A stretch of DNA of 64,000 bases from Achromobacter denitrificans NBRC 15125 (GTDB lineage: Bacteria; Pseudomonadota; Gammaproteobacteria; Burkholderiales; Burkholderiaceae_B): assembly GCF_001571365.1 (NCBI RefSeq), contig NZ_BCTQ01000015.1, forward strand, positions 1 to 64,000, in the 5' to 3' direction. The position numbers were made by a program, and so were the translations under genes. Position 1 is the stretch's first letter. Each line of letters begins with the position of its first letter. The notes beneath the pieces are model-generated. The model was not told where the DNA came from, searched no databases, and saw nothing but the letters and a program-made list of their open reading frames with translations. Below, one piece after another: positions 43,617-51,945 of this stretch.

Positions 43617-46085
43617 ATGCCGGCCGCACACCAACCCTATCCTCTTCGCCATTCCGGCGCGCGCACGCGCTTCGGCCGCCATCGCCCCAGCCTGCTGGCC
43701 GCGGCGCTCCTCGCCGTGACCGCCTGGGGCGGCGCCCCGTCCGCCGCGCACGCCCAGGCAGCCGCCGCCAGCGCGGCCGCGGCGCGGCAGAGTTTCGATA
43801 TTCCGAGCCAGCCGCTGGCCAGCGCCCTGCTTTCGTACACCGAGGCGACCGGCGTGCAACTGGTGATGAGCGGCGACATTGCGCGCGGCAAGACCGCGCC
43901 GGCCCTGCGCGGCAGCTACACGCGCGACGAAGCCGTGGCGCGCCTGCTGGCGGGTTCCGGACTGGGCTACCGCCGCAGCGGCAATACGCTGATCGTGTCG
44001 CCGCTGCCCGCGGAGGCCTCCGGGGCCGCCACGCTGGACCCCATCAAGGTCCAGGGCGCGTTCGAAACCGCCGGCTACGTGGCCGACACGTCCGCCGCCG
44101 GTACCAAGACCGACGCCCTGCTGCTGGAAACGCCGCAATCCATTTCGGTGGTCACGCGCCGGCAGATGGACGACCAGGCCGCGCAGAACGTGCGGCAGGC
44201 CTTGCGCTATACCCCCGGGCTCACGGCGGAGTATCGCGGCGCGGGCGGTTCGCGCTACGACACCGTGATCTATCGTGGCTTCGGCGGCGGCATCAATTAC
44301 GACTATTCATACCAGGACGGCATGCGCCTGCTGGGCGCCAACTACGCCATCCCGCAGATCGACACCTACAACCTGGAACGCATCGAAGTGCTGCGCGGCC
44401 CCTCTTCGGTGCTGTACGGCCAGGGCACGCCCGGCGGCCTGGTCAACCTGGTCAGCAAGAAGCCAACGGCGACGCCCCTGCACGAGATCGAGCTGCAGGC
44501 GGGCAGCCACAGCTTCGGCCAGGTCGGCTTCGACTTCGGCGGCCCCGTGGACGAGGCCGGCAAGGTGCTCTACCGCCTGACCGGCGTGGCCCACACGGGC
44601 AAGACGCAGATCGACTACCAGAAGGACGAGCGCGTAGCGATCGCGCCCGCCGTCACCTTCCGGCCCAATGCCGACACCTCGCTGACGATACTGGCGCAGT
44701 ACCAGCACGATCCCTATGGCGGCTACTACGGCTTCCTGCCCGCCGTCGGCACGGTCGAGGACTTGCCCGGCGGCGGCCGCATCGGCCGCAGTTTCTTCGA
44801 CGGCTCGCCCCGCTTCGACGAATTCAAGCGCACCCAGACCGCCGTCGGCTACCTGCTGGACCATCGGATCGACGACGTCTGGTCGGTGCAGTCCAACTTC
44901 CGCTACATGCAGACGGACGTGGACTACAAAAGCGTCTATACCACCGGCCTGAACGCGGCCAACCCGGCCAATCCGCTGCTGATGCGCCGCGCCATCGTCA
45001 ACTACGCGAACATGGACGCCATTACGGCGGATAACCATGCGCAGGCCAAGTTCAACACGGGCGCGGTCGCGCACACGGCGCTCTTCGGCATCGACTACCA
45101 GCGCCTGAGCTACCGCGAAGAACAGGGCATGGGCGCCGCGCCGTCGCTGTCGATCAACCAGCCCGACTACTCCGCGCCGATCGACACGCCCGCCATCACG
45201 TCGCGCAGCAAGCAGACCCTGGACCAGATCGGCCTGTATGCGCAGGACCAGTTGAAGATCGGCCAATGGACGGTGCTGGGCGGCATCCGCCAGGACTGGG
45301 CCGGCAACGACCGCCGCGAACGCATCGGCGGCACCTCCACCGACCAGTCCGACCGCGCCTTCACGTGGCGCCTGGGCACGGTCTATGAATTCGAGAACGG
45401 CGTGGCGCCCTACCTGAGCTATTCGCGCTCGTTCCAGCCGGTCGCCGACGCCGACGCCGACGGCAATCCGTTCAAGCCGACCAAAGGCGAGCAGTACGAA
45501 GCCGGCGTGAAATACCAGCCCCCCGGCCAGGACGCGTTCATCACGGCGGCGGTCTACCAGTTGACGCAGACCAACGTGCTGACCACGGATCCGGCCAACA
45601 CCAACTACAGCATCCAGACGGGCGAAGTTCGTTCGCGAGGCCTGGAGCTCGAAGGCAAGGCCGCGCTCACGCGCAACCTCGACCTGCTGGCGTCCTATAC
45701 CTACATGGACAACGTCAACACCCGCAGCACCACCGCGCAGGACAAACATCCGACGTACGTGCCGCGCCACACCGCCAACGCCTGGGCCAACTACACGTTC
45801 CGCGCCGGCGCGCTGGCCGGGCTCAGCCTGGGCGGCGGCGTGCGCTACGTGGGCGGCAGCTACGCCAACGCGGACAACACGATGAAGGTGTCCTCGTTCA
45901 CCGTGGTCGACGCCGCGCTGCGCTATGACCTGGGCCAGAGCATCCCGTCGCTCAAGGGGCTGACCGCCGCCATCAACGCCAGCAACCTGTTCGACCGGGA
46001 GTACGTGTCCGCCTGCGCCACGGCGACCAAGTGCTTCTACGGCGCGGGCCGCACCGTGATCGGCACCCTGACCTACCGCTGGTAG
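43617..46085 (+). CDS. TonB-dependent siderophore receptor with signalling (STN) domain
   Basis: An 822-residue outer-membrane receptor. After the signal peptide (to about 48), an STN domain (about 58-135, QSFDIPSQPLASALLSYTEATGVQLVMS) marks it as a transducer. Then come the plug (about 150-270, ETPQSISVVTRRQMDDQAAQNV and RIEVLRGPSSVLYGQGTPGG) and a 22-strand-type barrel ending GTLTYRW with the final tryptophan needed for insertion. The pattern is that of ferri-siderophore receptors of the FpvA/FhuE type. The siderophore is not determinable. Confidence 0.93.
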   Translation: MPAAHQPYPLRHSGARTRFGRHRPSLLAAALLAVTAWGGAPSAAHAQAAAASAAAARQSFDIPSQPLASALLSYTEATGVQLVMSGDIARGKTAPALRGSYTRDEAVARLLAGSGLGYRRSGNTLIVSPLPAEASGAATLDPIKVQGAFETAGYVADTSAAGTKTDALLLETPQSISVVTRRQMDDQAAQNVRQALRYTPGLTAEYRGAGGSRYDTVIYRGFGGGINYDYSYQDGMRLLGANYAIPQIDTYNLERIEVLRGPSSVLYGQGTPGGLVNLVSKKPTATPLHEIELQAGSHSFGQVGFDFGGPVDEAGKVLYRLTGVAHTGKTQIDYQKDERVAIAPAVTFRPNADTSLTILAQYQHDPYGGYYGFLPAVGTVEDLPGGGRIGRSFFDGSPRFDEFKRTQTAVGYLLDHRIDDVWSVQSNFRYMQTDVDYKSVYTTGLNAANPANPLLMRRAIVNYANMDAITADNHAQAKFNTGAVAHTALFGIDYQRLSYREEQGMGAAPSLSINQPDYSAPIDTPAITSRSKQTLDQIGLYAQDQLKIGQWTVLGGIRQDWAGNDRRERIGGTSTDQSDRAFTWRLGTVYEFENGVAPYLSYSRSFQPVADADADGNPFKPTKGEQYEAGVKYQPPGQDAFITAAVYQLTQTNVLTTDPANTNYSIQTGEVRSRGLELEGKAALTRNLDLLASYTYMDNVNTRSTTAQDKHPTYVPRHTANAWANYTFRAGALAGLSLGGGVRYVGGSYANADNTMKVSSFTVVDAALRYDLGQSIPSLKGLTAAINASNLFDREYVSACATATKCFYGAGRTVIGTLTYRW

Positions 46086-46108
46086 CGCAACCCGTCCACC
46101 GTCCCCGC

Positions 46109-47245
46109 ATGAACGACGATTCCACCGCGCGACTGCGCGCCTGGCGATGGATCCACACCTGGTCCAGCCTGGCGTGCACCCTCTTCCTGTTGATGCTGTG
46201 CATCACGGGGCTGCCGCTGATCTTCCACGACGAGATCGACGCCTGGCTCGATGCGCCCGCCGGCGCGGCGGTTTCCCGCCAGGACGCCCCCGCGCAGGAC
46301 GTGGACGCCATGGCCGAACTCGTGCGCGGCCGGTATCCCGGGCGCGCGGTCCGCTTCATCGTCTGGCTGGACGAGCCCGACCAGTACCGCTTCGGCCTTT
46401 CGCCCGGCGCGCCCGGGCAGAAGCCGTTCGCGCTGGTGGACGCGCGCGGTCCCGAGATCACCGGCGAAGCCTGGAGCGAAAAGGACTGGCGCCACGGCGG
46501 GCCCATGGCCGTTCTGCTGCGCCTGCACACGGACATGCTGATGGGGTTGCCCGGCAGCCTGATCCTCGCCGGCATGGGCGCGCTCTTCCTGGCATCGCTC
46601 GTGTCCGGCGTGGCGCTATACGGCCGCTACATGCGCAAGATTCCCTTCGGCACCGTGCGCAAGCAACGTTCGCGCACGCTGCGCATGCTGGACCTGCACA
46701 ATCTGGCGGGCATCGTGCTGCTGGCCTGGGCCGCCGTGGTCGGCCTGACCGGCGCGATCAACACGCTGGATTCCTTTGTCTTCGCCGCCTGGCGCGAACA
46801 CGCGGCCGCCCGGCAATCGGCCGCGCCGCCCCTGGGCCCGCCTGCCGCGCGGCCGCTGCAGGCCGCGGTCGATCTGGCGCGGCGCACGCTGCCCGAGCAC
46901 GACGTCAGCTTTCTTGCGATGCCCGGCTCGCTGTTCTCGTCCGAGGGCGCCTACACCGTGTTCATGCAGGGCCGCACGGCGCTGACCCGGCATCTGCTGC
47001 ATCCGGTCGTCGTTCGCATCCATGACGGCCCCCTCATCAGCGCCGCCCCTCCGCCCTGGTACATGTGGGCGCTGGAGGGCTCCCGGCCCCTGCATTTCGG
47101 CGACTATGCCGGACTGCCGCTGAAGGTGATCTGGGCCTTGCTCGACCTGGCAATGATCGCCGTGCTGGTCACCGGACTGTACCTGTATCTGCCGAAGCGG
47201 CGGGGCCGGCCAGATCCGGCGGGCAGCCCACGCCCGGCGCCTTGA
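46109..47245 (+). CDS. PepSY-associated membrane protein (putative ferric-siderophore reductase)
   Basis: A 378-residue inner-membrane protein with four predicted helices (about 18-40, 145-170, 190-215 and 345-370) and PepSY-type periplasmic regions. WIHTWSSLACTLFLLMLCITGLPLIFHDEID is the characteristic first helix with a conserved histidine; LRLHTDMLMGLPGS and RMLDLHNLAGIV carry further histidines that could bind haem. Members next to siderophore receptors (FoxB/PiuB type) reduce imported ferric siderophores. It begins 23 nt after the receptor stop, so it belongs to the same operon. Confidence 0.88.
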   Translation: MNDDSTARLRAWRWIHTWSSLACTLFLLMLCITGLPLIFHDEIDAWLDAPAGAAVSRQDAPAQDVDAMAELVRGRYPGRAVRFIVWLDEPDQYRFGLSPGAPGQKPFALVDARGPEITGEAWSEKDWRHGGPMAVLLRLHTDMLMGLPGSLILAGMGALFLASLVSGVALYGRYMRKIPFGTVRKQRSRTLRMLDLHNLAGIVLLAWAAVVGLTGAINTLDSFVFAAWREHAAARQSAAPPLGPPAARPLQAAVDLARRTLPEHDVSFLAMPGSLFSSEGAYTVFMQGRTALTRHLLHPVVVRIHDGPLISAAPPPWYMWALEGSRPLHFGDYAGLPLKVIWALLDLAMIAVLVTGLYLYLPKRRGRPDPAGSPRPAP

Positions 47246-47263
47246 GGCCTGGGCCGTTCAGCC

Positions 47264-47324
47264 CCCTCGCGCGGCCGATTGGTGCCGCGCGGGCAACATG
47301 GTGGTCCCCTCGCCGCGTCTACCG
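47264..47324 (+). promoter_or_regulatory. Conserved element, copy 1 (before the CMD/AhpD gene)
   Basis: A 31-nt core at 47278-47308 (ATTGGTGCCGCGCGGGCAAC then ATGGTGGTCCC) matches the reverse complement of 50919-50949 at 30 of 31 positions. CCCTCGCGCG precedes the core and GTCTACCG follows after 8 nt; both flanks are also in the other copy. It lies about 100-160 nt before the gene at 47427. It may be a promoter/operator or a 5' leader element; I do not recognise it. Confidence 0.6.
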
Positions 47325-47426
47325 CCGGCATTCCCCGACGCCTACGATTTGTCCGTTGCCTGAACCCCCCGCAACGCACTGTCCGGCCCGCGCCGCGGGC
47401 GGCGCCAACCTATCGAGGGAATCACC

Positions 47427-47906
47427 ATGAGCCAACGCGTCAACGCCTACGCCCAATCGCCTGACCTGTTCAAGAAGTACGTCGAATTCGGCATGCAGCT
47501 GCAGTCCGGCGCCATCGAGTCGCCCATCCTGCATCTCGTCGAGATCCGCGCCTCCCAGATGAACGGCTGCGGCTTCTGCCTGGACATGCACGTCAAGCAG
47601 GCCAAGATCCACGGCGAGCGCGAGCTGCGCCTGCACCACATCGCCATCTGGCGCGAATCCACGCTGTTCTCGCCGCGCGAGCGCGCCGCGCTGGCGTGGA
47701 CGGAGGTGCTGACCCATCTCCCGGCCCACGGCGTGTCCGACGAGATCTACGAGCGCGTGCGCTCGGAATTCTCGGAGAAGGAGATGTCGGACCTGAGCTT
47801 CGCCATCATGGCCATCAACGGCTGGAACCGTCTCAACGTGGGCTTTCGCACGGTGCCCGGTTCGGCGGACAAGGCCTACGGCCTGGACAAAGCGAAACTG
47901 GACTAA
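47427..47906 (+). CDS. Carboxymuconolactone decarboxylase/AhpD-family protein
   Basis: A 159-residue AhpD-like protein with the active-site motif GCGFCLDMHVKQAKIHG (CxxC plus histidine), the signature of CMD-fold alkylhydroperoxidases. Such proteins reduce peroxides or act on small aromatic-derived substrates. It is the first gene of a set with an NmrA-like protein, an Ohr-family protein and, 3 kb away, an ECF41 sigma factor; CMD genes are typical ECF41 partners. AGGGAA precedes the ATG. The element at 47264-47324 lies upstream. Confidence 0.9.
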   Translation: MSQRVNAYAQSPDLFKKYVEFGMQLQSGAIESPILHLVEIRASQMNGCGFCLDMHVKQAKIHGERELRLHHIAIWRESTLFSPRERAALAWTEVLTHLPAHGVSDEIYERVRSEFSEKEMSDLSFAIMAINGWNRLNVGFRTVPGSADKAYGLDKAKLD

Positions 47907-47916
47907 GGAGAGCGCC

Positions 47917-48672
47917 ATGAAAATCCTCGTCATCGGCGGAACCGGCCTGATCGGTTCCAAACTCGTCAAGATCCTGGCGCAGCGCGGCCATGAGGCGATC
48001 GCCGCCTCGCCGGCCACGGGCGTGGACACCGTCACCGGCGCCGGCCTGGTCGACGCGCTGGCTGGGGTCGAGGTCGTGGTGGACGTCGCGAACTCGCCTT
48101 CCTTCGAGGACCGCGCCGTGCTCGAATTCTTCGAGACCTCCGGGCGCAACCTGCTGGCGGCCGAGGCGGCGGCCGGCGTGCGCCATCACGTGGCGCTGTC
48201 GGTGGTGGGCACCCATCGCCTGGCCGAAAGCGGCTATTTCCGCGGCAAGATCGCGCAGGAGAAGCTGATCGAGGCGGCCGGCATCCCCTACACCATCGTC
48301 CACAGCACGCAGTTCTTCGAGTTCCTGGGCGGCATCGTCCAGTCCGGCGCGGTGGGCGACGAGGTGCGCCTGTCGCCCGCCTACGTGCAACCCATCGCCT
48401 CGGACGACGTGGCCCTGGCCGTGGCCGACGCCGCGCTGGCCGCGCCGGTCAACGGCACCGTCGAGATCGCCGGTCCGGAGCGCGTGCGGCTGGCGGCGCT
48501 GGTGCAACGTTATCTGCTGAAGACCGGCGACGCGCGCAAGGTCGTGGCGGACGGACAGGCGCGCTATTTCGGCGCCCTCCTGGAGGACGACACCCTGGTG
48601 CCCGGCCCCGGTCCGCGCCTGGGCGAGATCGACTTCGAGACCTGGTTCGGCCGCTCGAATCCGGGAAAGTGA
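47917..48672 (+). CDS. NmrA-like NAD(P)-binding oxidoreductase/epimerase
   Basis: A 251-residue atypical short-chain dehydrogenase. The nucleotide-binding glycine motif is IGGTGLIGSKLV; the later segments HHVALSVVGTHRL and YTIVHSTQFFEFL are typical of NmrA-like proteins, which often lack the catalytic YxxxK. Its product may be a redox sensor or an NADP-dependent oxidoreductase. It starts 10 nt after the CMD gene and is the epimerase/oxidoreductase member of the ECF41-linked set. Confidence 0.88.
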   Translation: MKILVIGGTGLIGSKLVKILAQRGHEAIAASPATGVDTVTGAGLVDALAGVEVVVDVANSPSFEDRAVLEFFETSGRNLLAAEAAAGVRHHVALSVVGTHRLAESGYFRGKIAQEKLIEAAGIPYTIVHSTQFFEFLGGIVQSGAVGDEVRLSPAYVQPIASDDVALAVADAALAAPVNGTVEIAGPERVRLAALVQRYLLKTGDARKVVADGQARYFGALLEDDTLVPGPGPRLGEIDFETWFGRSNPGK

Positions 48673-48743
48673 CGGCGGCCGGGAGCGCGCGGCGGCCTCG
48701 GCCGCCGTTCCTCCCCTCCGATTGCGAGCCCGACGGGACGCTC

Positions 48744-49238
48744 ATGAGCAAACCGCAAGCCCCTCCCCTGACCCTGCTGGAGAAGTACCGCGGGGACGAA
48801 TTCCAGCCTCTCTATACCGCCAGCGTGACCGTGCGGGGCGGCGAGGCCGCCCACGGTCGCGCTTCCGGCATCGCGCGCTCGGACGACGGCGCGCTGCAAG
48901 TGGATCTGCGGCTTCCGGCCGAGCTGGGCGGGCCCGGCGGCGGCAGCAACCCCGAGCAGTTGTTCGCGGCCGGCTATGCCGCCTGTTTCCACGGCGCGCT
49001 CAGCCTGCTCGCCGCCCGCGCCGGCCTGGCGATACCCGAGGCCGCGGTCCAGGCGGCCGTGACCTTCGGCCGCGATCCCGTGGACGGGCTGTACGCCCTG
49101 GCCGCGCGCATCACGATCCGCCTGCCCGGCCTGGAGCGGGCCGTGGCCGAGGAACTGGTGCGCAATACCGAGAGGCTGTGCCCCTACTCCAAGATGGCGC
49201 GGCAGGGCATACACAGCGTGGTCGTGCTCCCCGAATAA
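48744..49238 (+). CDS. Ohr/OsmC-family organic hydroperoxide reductase
   Basis: A 164-residue Ohr/OsmC protein. Both redox cysteines are present, in GYAACFHGAL and ERLCPYSKMARQG, and the arginine and glutamate environment (GGGSNPEQLFAAGYA) fits the Ohr branch. It reduces organic peroxides, usually with lipoyl reductant. The start MSKPQAPPL at 48744 is chosen over an upstream frame that lacks family similarity. It is co-directional with the CMD and NmrA-like genes and adds to an organic-peroxide or electrophile theme. No OhrR gene is adjacent. Confidence 0.9.
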   Translation: MSKPQAPPLTLLEKYRGDEFQPLYTASVTVRGGEAAHGRASGIARSDDGALQVDLRLPAELGGPGGGSNPEQLFAAGYAACFHGALSLLAARAGLAIPEAAVQAAVTFGRDPVDGLYALAARITIRLPGLERAVAEELVRNTERLCPYSKMARQGIHSVVVLPE

Positions 49239-49253
49239 AAGCGCGCCCCGCGC

Positions 49254-50303
49254 TCATGGCGCCGGGCGGTTCTTCAGCAGCTGGCTCTCCAGGCTTTGCA
49301 GGTCCAGCGCGCGGATGCGCGCCGTCATGTAGTCAATGAAGACCCGGATGCGGCCCGGCAGATGCTCGCGGCTGAGATAGCACAGGTAATGGCCTCGGTC
49401 ATCGGGCGAATACTGCGGCAGGCAGGCCAGCAGCGTGCCCGCCCGCAGGTGGTCGCTGATCTGGTACCCGGCCATCTGCGCGATGCCCTCGCCGTCCAGC
49501 ACGGCTTGCAACACCAGGTCGGCATCGTTGAAGGCCAGCATGGCCGGCGGCGCGAACTTGCGCATCCGGCCTTCCACCTTGAACTCCCATTCGTAGACGC
49601 GCCCCGACGCCAGCCGGAAATTCACGCAGCGATGCCCGGCCAGATCGTCGATCCCGCGCGGCAGCGGATGGGCCGCCGCATAGGCGGGCGAGGCGCACAG
49701 CAGCATCTGCATGGGGATCAGCTGCTTGGCGATCACCTGGCTGTCTTCCATCCGGCCATTGCGGAACGACACGTCGATGCGGTCCTTGGTGAAGTCGGTG
49801 GGCGCGTCGTCCAGCACGAGGTCCACCGAGATGCCGGGATAGGCGTCCCGGAACCCCTTGAGCAGGGGCGCGACGATCTTGCGCCCGAAGCCCACCGTCG
49901 AGCACACCCGCAGTTGGCCGGAAGGCGGCCCCTGGCGCAGCTCGCGCATGTCGTCCAGCGCCTGCACGATGCGCTCCACGCCCGGGAAGCAGTTCTCGTA
50001 GAACCGTTCGCCTTCGCGGGTCAGCGAGGTGCTGCGCGTCGTGCGCACGAAGAGCCGGACACCCAGTTGGTCTTCGAGTTTCTGCACGCTGCGGCTGACG
50101 GCCGAGCGGCCGATGCCCAGGCGGTCGCCCGCCTTGGCGAAATTGCCCTCCGCCGCGACGGCGATGAAGGCCACGACGCCGGCATAGCTGGTGGCGAAGC
50201 TGTCCGCCAGCGAATCGGCGCCCGTGCCGGGCGGGCCGGCCGGGGCGAAATGGGGATCGAAGGCGGGCGCGGTGGAGCCGGAAGCGGCGTTTTGGGTGTC
50301 CAT
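49254..50303 (-). CDS. LysR-family transcriptional regulator
   Basis: A LysR regulator of about 349 residues from the ATG at 50303. The helix-turn-helix FIAVAAEGNFAKAGDRLGIGRSAVSRSVQKLEDQLG begins only near residue 45, so the N-terminal tail is unusually long for the family and the real start may be downstream. An ECF41-like promoter (50312-50338) ends 8 nt before this ATG, which would make the transcript nearly leaderless. It converges on the Ohr gene with 15 nt between stops. Upstream on the same strand is a secreted cupin gene. Likely targets are the peroxide/electrophile genes next to it. Confidence 0.85.
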   Translation of the reverse strand: MDTQNAASGSTAPAFDPHFAPAGPPGTGADSLADSFATSYAGVVAFIAVAAEGNFAKAGDRLGIGRSAVSRSVQKLEDQLGVRLFVRTTRSTSLTREGERFYENCFPGVERIVQALDDMRELRQGPPSGQLRVCSTVGFGRKIVAPLLKGFRDAYPGISVDLVLDDAPTDFTKDRIDVSFRNGRMEDSQVIAKQLIPMQMLLCASPAYAAAHPLPRGIDDLAGHRCVNFRLASGRVYEWEFKVEGRMRKFAPPAMLAFNDADLVLQAVLDGEGIAQMAGYQISDHLRAGTLLACLPQYSPDDRGHYLCYLSREHLPGRIRVFIDYMTARIRALDLQSLESQLLKNRPAP

Positions 50304-50311
50304 GCTCCTAA

Positions 50312-50338
50312 GACGCGCCAGCCATCCGTTTTGTGACG
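50312..50338 (-). promoter_or_regulatory. Candidate ECF41 promoter before the LysR gene
   Basis: On the minus strand CGTCACA is followed after exactly 16 nt by CGTC. As I recall it, the published ECF41 promoter is TGTCACA-N16-CGTC, a match at all but one position. The cognate ECF41 gene lies 0.6 kb away. Confidence 0.5.
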
Positions 50339-50358
50339 CCGGCCCGGTTTTTTTTGGA

Positions 50359-50378
50359 GTGTCAGCGCTGCGTGACAC
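50359..50378. promoter_or_regulatory. Inverted repeat between cupin and LysR genes
   Basis: GTGTCA-N8-TGACAC has perfect 6-bp arms and lies 56 bp before the LysR ATG and 29 bp after the cupin stop. It may be a LysR autoregulatory site or a hairpin ending the cupin transcript; an A-rich run follows on the minus strand instead of Ts. Confidence 0.4.
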
Positions 50379-50406
50379 CCGTCAGGGCTTTCTGAACGTC
50401 CCCGCT

Positions 50407-50844
50407 TCATTCCGCCGGCAGCACCGCGGGAGCGCCCCGCTTCTTGATCAGCAGCACCAGGAAGCGGGCGGGTTCGGTCTGGCTGGCGTTGCGCCCCACG
50501 GTATGGACGTCGTCCGGCCCCTCGTAGAACGTCTGCCCGGGGTGCAGCGTCACTTCCTTGCCGCCCTTCAGCTGCATGACGATGCTGCCCTGCAGGACGT
50601 AGATGAAGCTGTCGGCGTCGTGCCGGTGCACCGGATCGGCCGCGCCCGGCGGATAGTCCACCGTAATCATCAGCACGTCCTTGCCCGGCGCGTCGGCCAG
50701 GTCGCGGGTCATCAATTCGGTAACGATGGGATCGGCGGCCTTGCCGGCGTGGGCCGCGGGATGCGGCGGCGCGGCAAAGGCGAACGGGGCGGCCAGCAAG
50801 CCGGCGGCAACGCGGGGCAATCCGCGGGCGAAGATCTTCAACAT
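50407..50844 (-). CDS. Secreted small cupin-domain protein
   Basis: A 145-residue single cupin with a Sec signal peptide (MLKIFARGLPRVAAGLLAAPFAFA), so it should be periplasmic. The cupin motifs are DPVHRHDADSFIYVLQGSIVMQL and PGQTFYEGPDDVHTVGRN, with histidines able to bind a metal. GAGGAA precedes the ATG by 7 nt. Function is unknown; exported cupins of this size occur beside stress-response sigma factors. Copy 2 of the inverted element (50903-50960) lies about 60-115 nt upstream, and the ECF41 gene ends 123 nt before its start. Confidence 0.85.
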   Translation of the reverse strand: MLKIFARGLPRVAAGLLAAPFAFAAPPHPAAHAGKAADPIVTELMTRDLADAPGKDVLMITVDYPPGAADPVHRHDADSFIYVLQGSIVMQLKGGKEVTLHPGQTFYEGPDDVHTVGRNASQTEPARFLVLLIKKRGAPAVLPAE

Positions 50845-50902
50845 GGCCTTTTCCTCGATAGGGAGTGGAAACAGGCCCATGGTAGAAAGCCGGGCCGCGC
50901 CC

Positions 50903-50960
50903 CGGTAGATCCTCGGGCGGGACCATCATGTTGCCCGCGCGGCACCAATGCGCGCGAGGG
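50903..50960 (-). promoter_or_regulatory. Conserved element, copy 2 (before the secreted cupin gene)
   Basis: The minus strand of 50919-50949 repeats the 31-nt core of the element at 47278-47308 with one mismatch. The flanks CCCTCGCGCG (50951-50960) and ATCTACCG (50903-50910, again after 8 nt) are conserved too. It faces the first copy across the gene set, and points into the cupin gene. Confidence 0.6.
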
Positions 50961-50966
50961 CGCGGC

Positions 50967-51845
50967 TCAGCGCCGCGCGGCGGCCGCGGCGATCCGGGCC
51001 AGCTTGTCGGGGTTGCGCTGCACCAGCACGCGCACGATGCGCTCGCCGTCGGTCTCGTACGATTGCACCGATTCCAGCTCGCCGCCGATATAGCGCAGCA
51101 GCGTCCATTGCCCGTTCACCTGCGCCAGTTCCACCCGCAGCGCGTCGCCGTAGCGCCGCTTGCCCGCGTAGAACAGCTGCGCCAGCCGCTTGCCGCCCAC
51201 CAGGCTGGAGAAGCTGGGCACCTTGCCGCCGCCGTCGCCGATCAGTTCGGCCGCGTCGTCGAGCAAGGCGTGCAAGCCGTGGAAGTCGCCGCGCCGCATC
51301 GCGTCGGCGAAGCCTTCCATGAGGCGCTGATGCGTTTCGGGCGGCACGGCCTGGCGCGGCGCCTCTTGCTGCAACTGCTGCTTGGCGCGCCGCACCAGCT
51401 GGCGGCAGGCCGCCTCGGTCTTTCCGAGTATGCGCGCCACGTCCTCGTAGTCCTCGTCGAAGACTTCGCGCATCAGGAACGCCGCCCGCGCGTCGGGCGT
51501 CAGCCGTTCCAGCATGAAGAGGAAGGCCACCGACACGTCGTCGGCGAATTCATGGATTTCCTCCGGCGTGGCCGGACCGGGCATCAGCACCGGCTCGGGC
51601 AGCCAGATGCCCACGTAGCGCTCGCGCTGCGCCTTGGCCGCGCGCAGGCGGTCGATGGACAGGCGCGTGGCGACGGTCACCAGCCAGGCTTCGGGGTTGT
51701 CCAGCCGCGACGGGTCGGCGTCGTGCCAGCGCAGCCAGGTGTCCTGCACCACGTCCTCGGCATCCGCGACCGCGCCCAGCATGCGGTAGGCGATCGCGTG
51801 CAGGCGAGCGCGATGGCGGTTGAACAGACAGGTGGAGTCGGTCAT
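50967..51845 (-). CDS. ECF41-group sigma factor with C-terminal SnoaL-like domain
   Basis: A 292-residue ECF sigma factor. Region 2 (about 8-75, FNRHRARLHAIAYRMLGAVADAEDVVQDTWLRWHD) and region 4 (about 110-165) are followed by a SnoaL-like extension (about 180-285). Three hallmarks of ECF41 proteins are visible: WLPEP in the linker, DGGGK in the extension and NPDKL near the C-terminus. In this group the extension replaces an anti-sigma factor and tunes activity from within the same chain. Typical targets are carboxymuconolactone decarboxylases, oxidoreductases and epimerases, which fits the genes at 47427-48672. Confidence 0.92.
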   Translation of the reverse strand: MTDSTCLFNRHRARLHAIAYRMLGAVADAEDVVQDTWLRWHDADPSRLDNPEAWLVTVATRLSIDRLRAAKAQRERYVGIWLPEPVLMPGPATPEEIHEFADDVSVAFLFMLERLTPDARAAFLMREVFDEDYEDVARILGKTEAACRQLVRRAKQQLQQEAPRQAVPPETHQRLMEGFADAMRRGDFHGLHALLDDAAELIGDGGGKVPSFSSLVGGKRLAQLFYAGKRRYGDALRVELAQVNGQWTLLRYIGGELESVQSYETDGERIVRVLVQRNPDKLARIAAAAARR

Positions 51846-51945
51846 GGGAGGGTCCGCGCCCTGGCGCGAGAGGGGCCGGGAACGCGCGTTATTGTGCGGC
51901 GTCTCATGCGGAACGGCAAGCGCGCGGGCCGCGCGCCCGGGGCCG

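Noticed and set aside
47298-47363. Short frame beginning with the ATG inside the conserved element (and a counterpart from 50929 on the minus strand)
   Set aside because: The two translations share only a few residues and end at different points, and there is no consistent ribosome site; the DNA is conserved, not a peptide.
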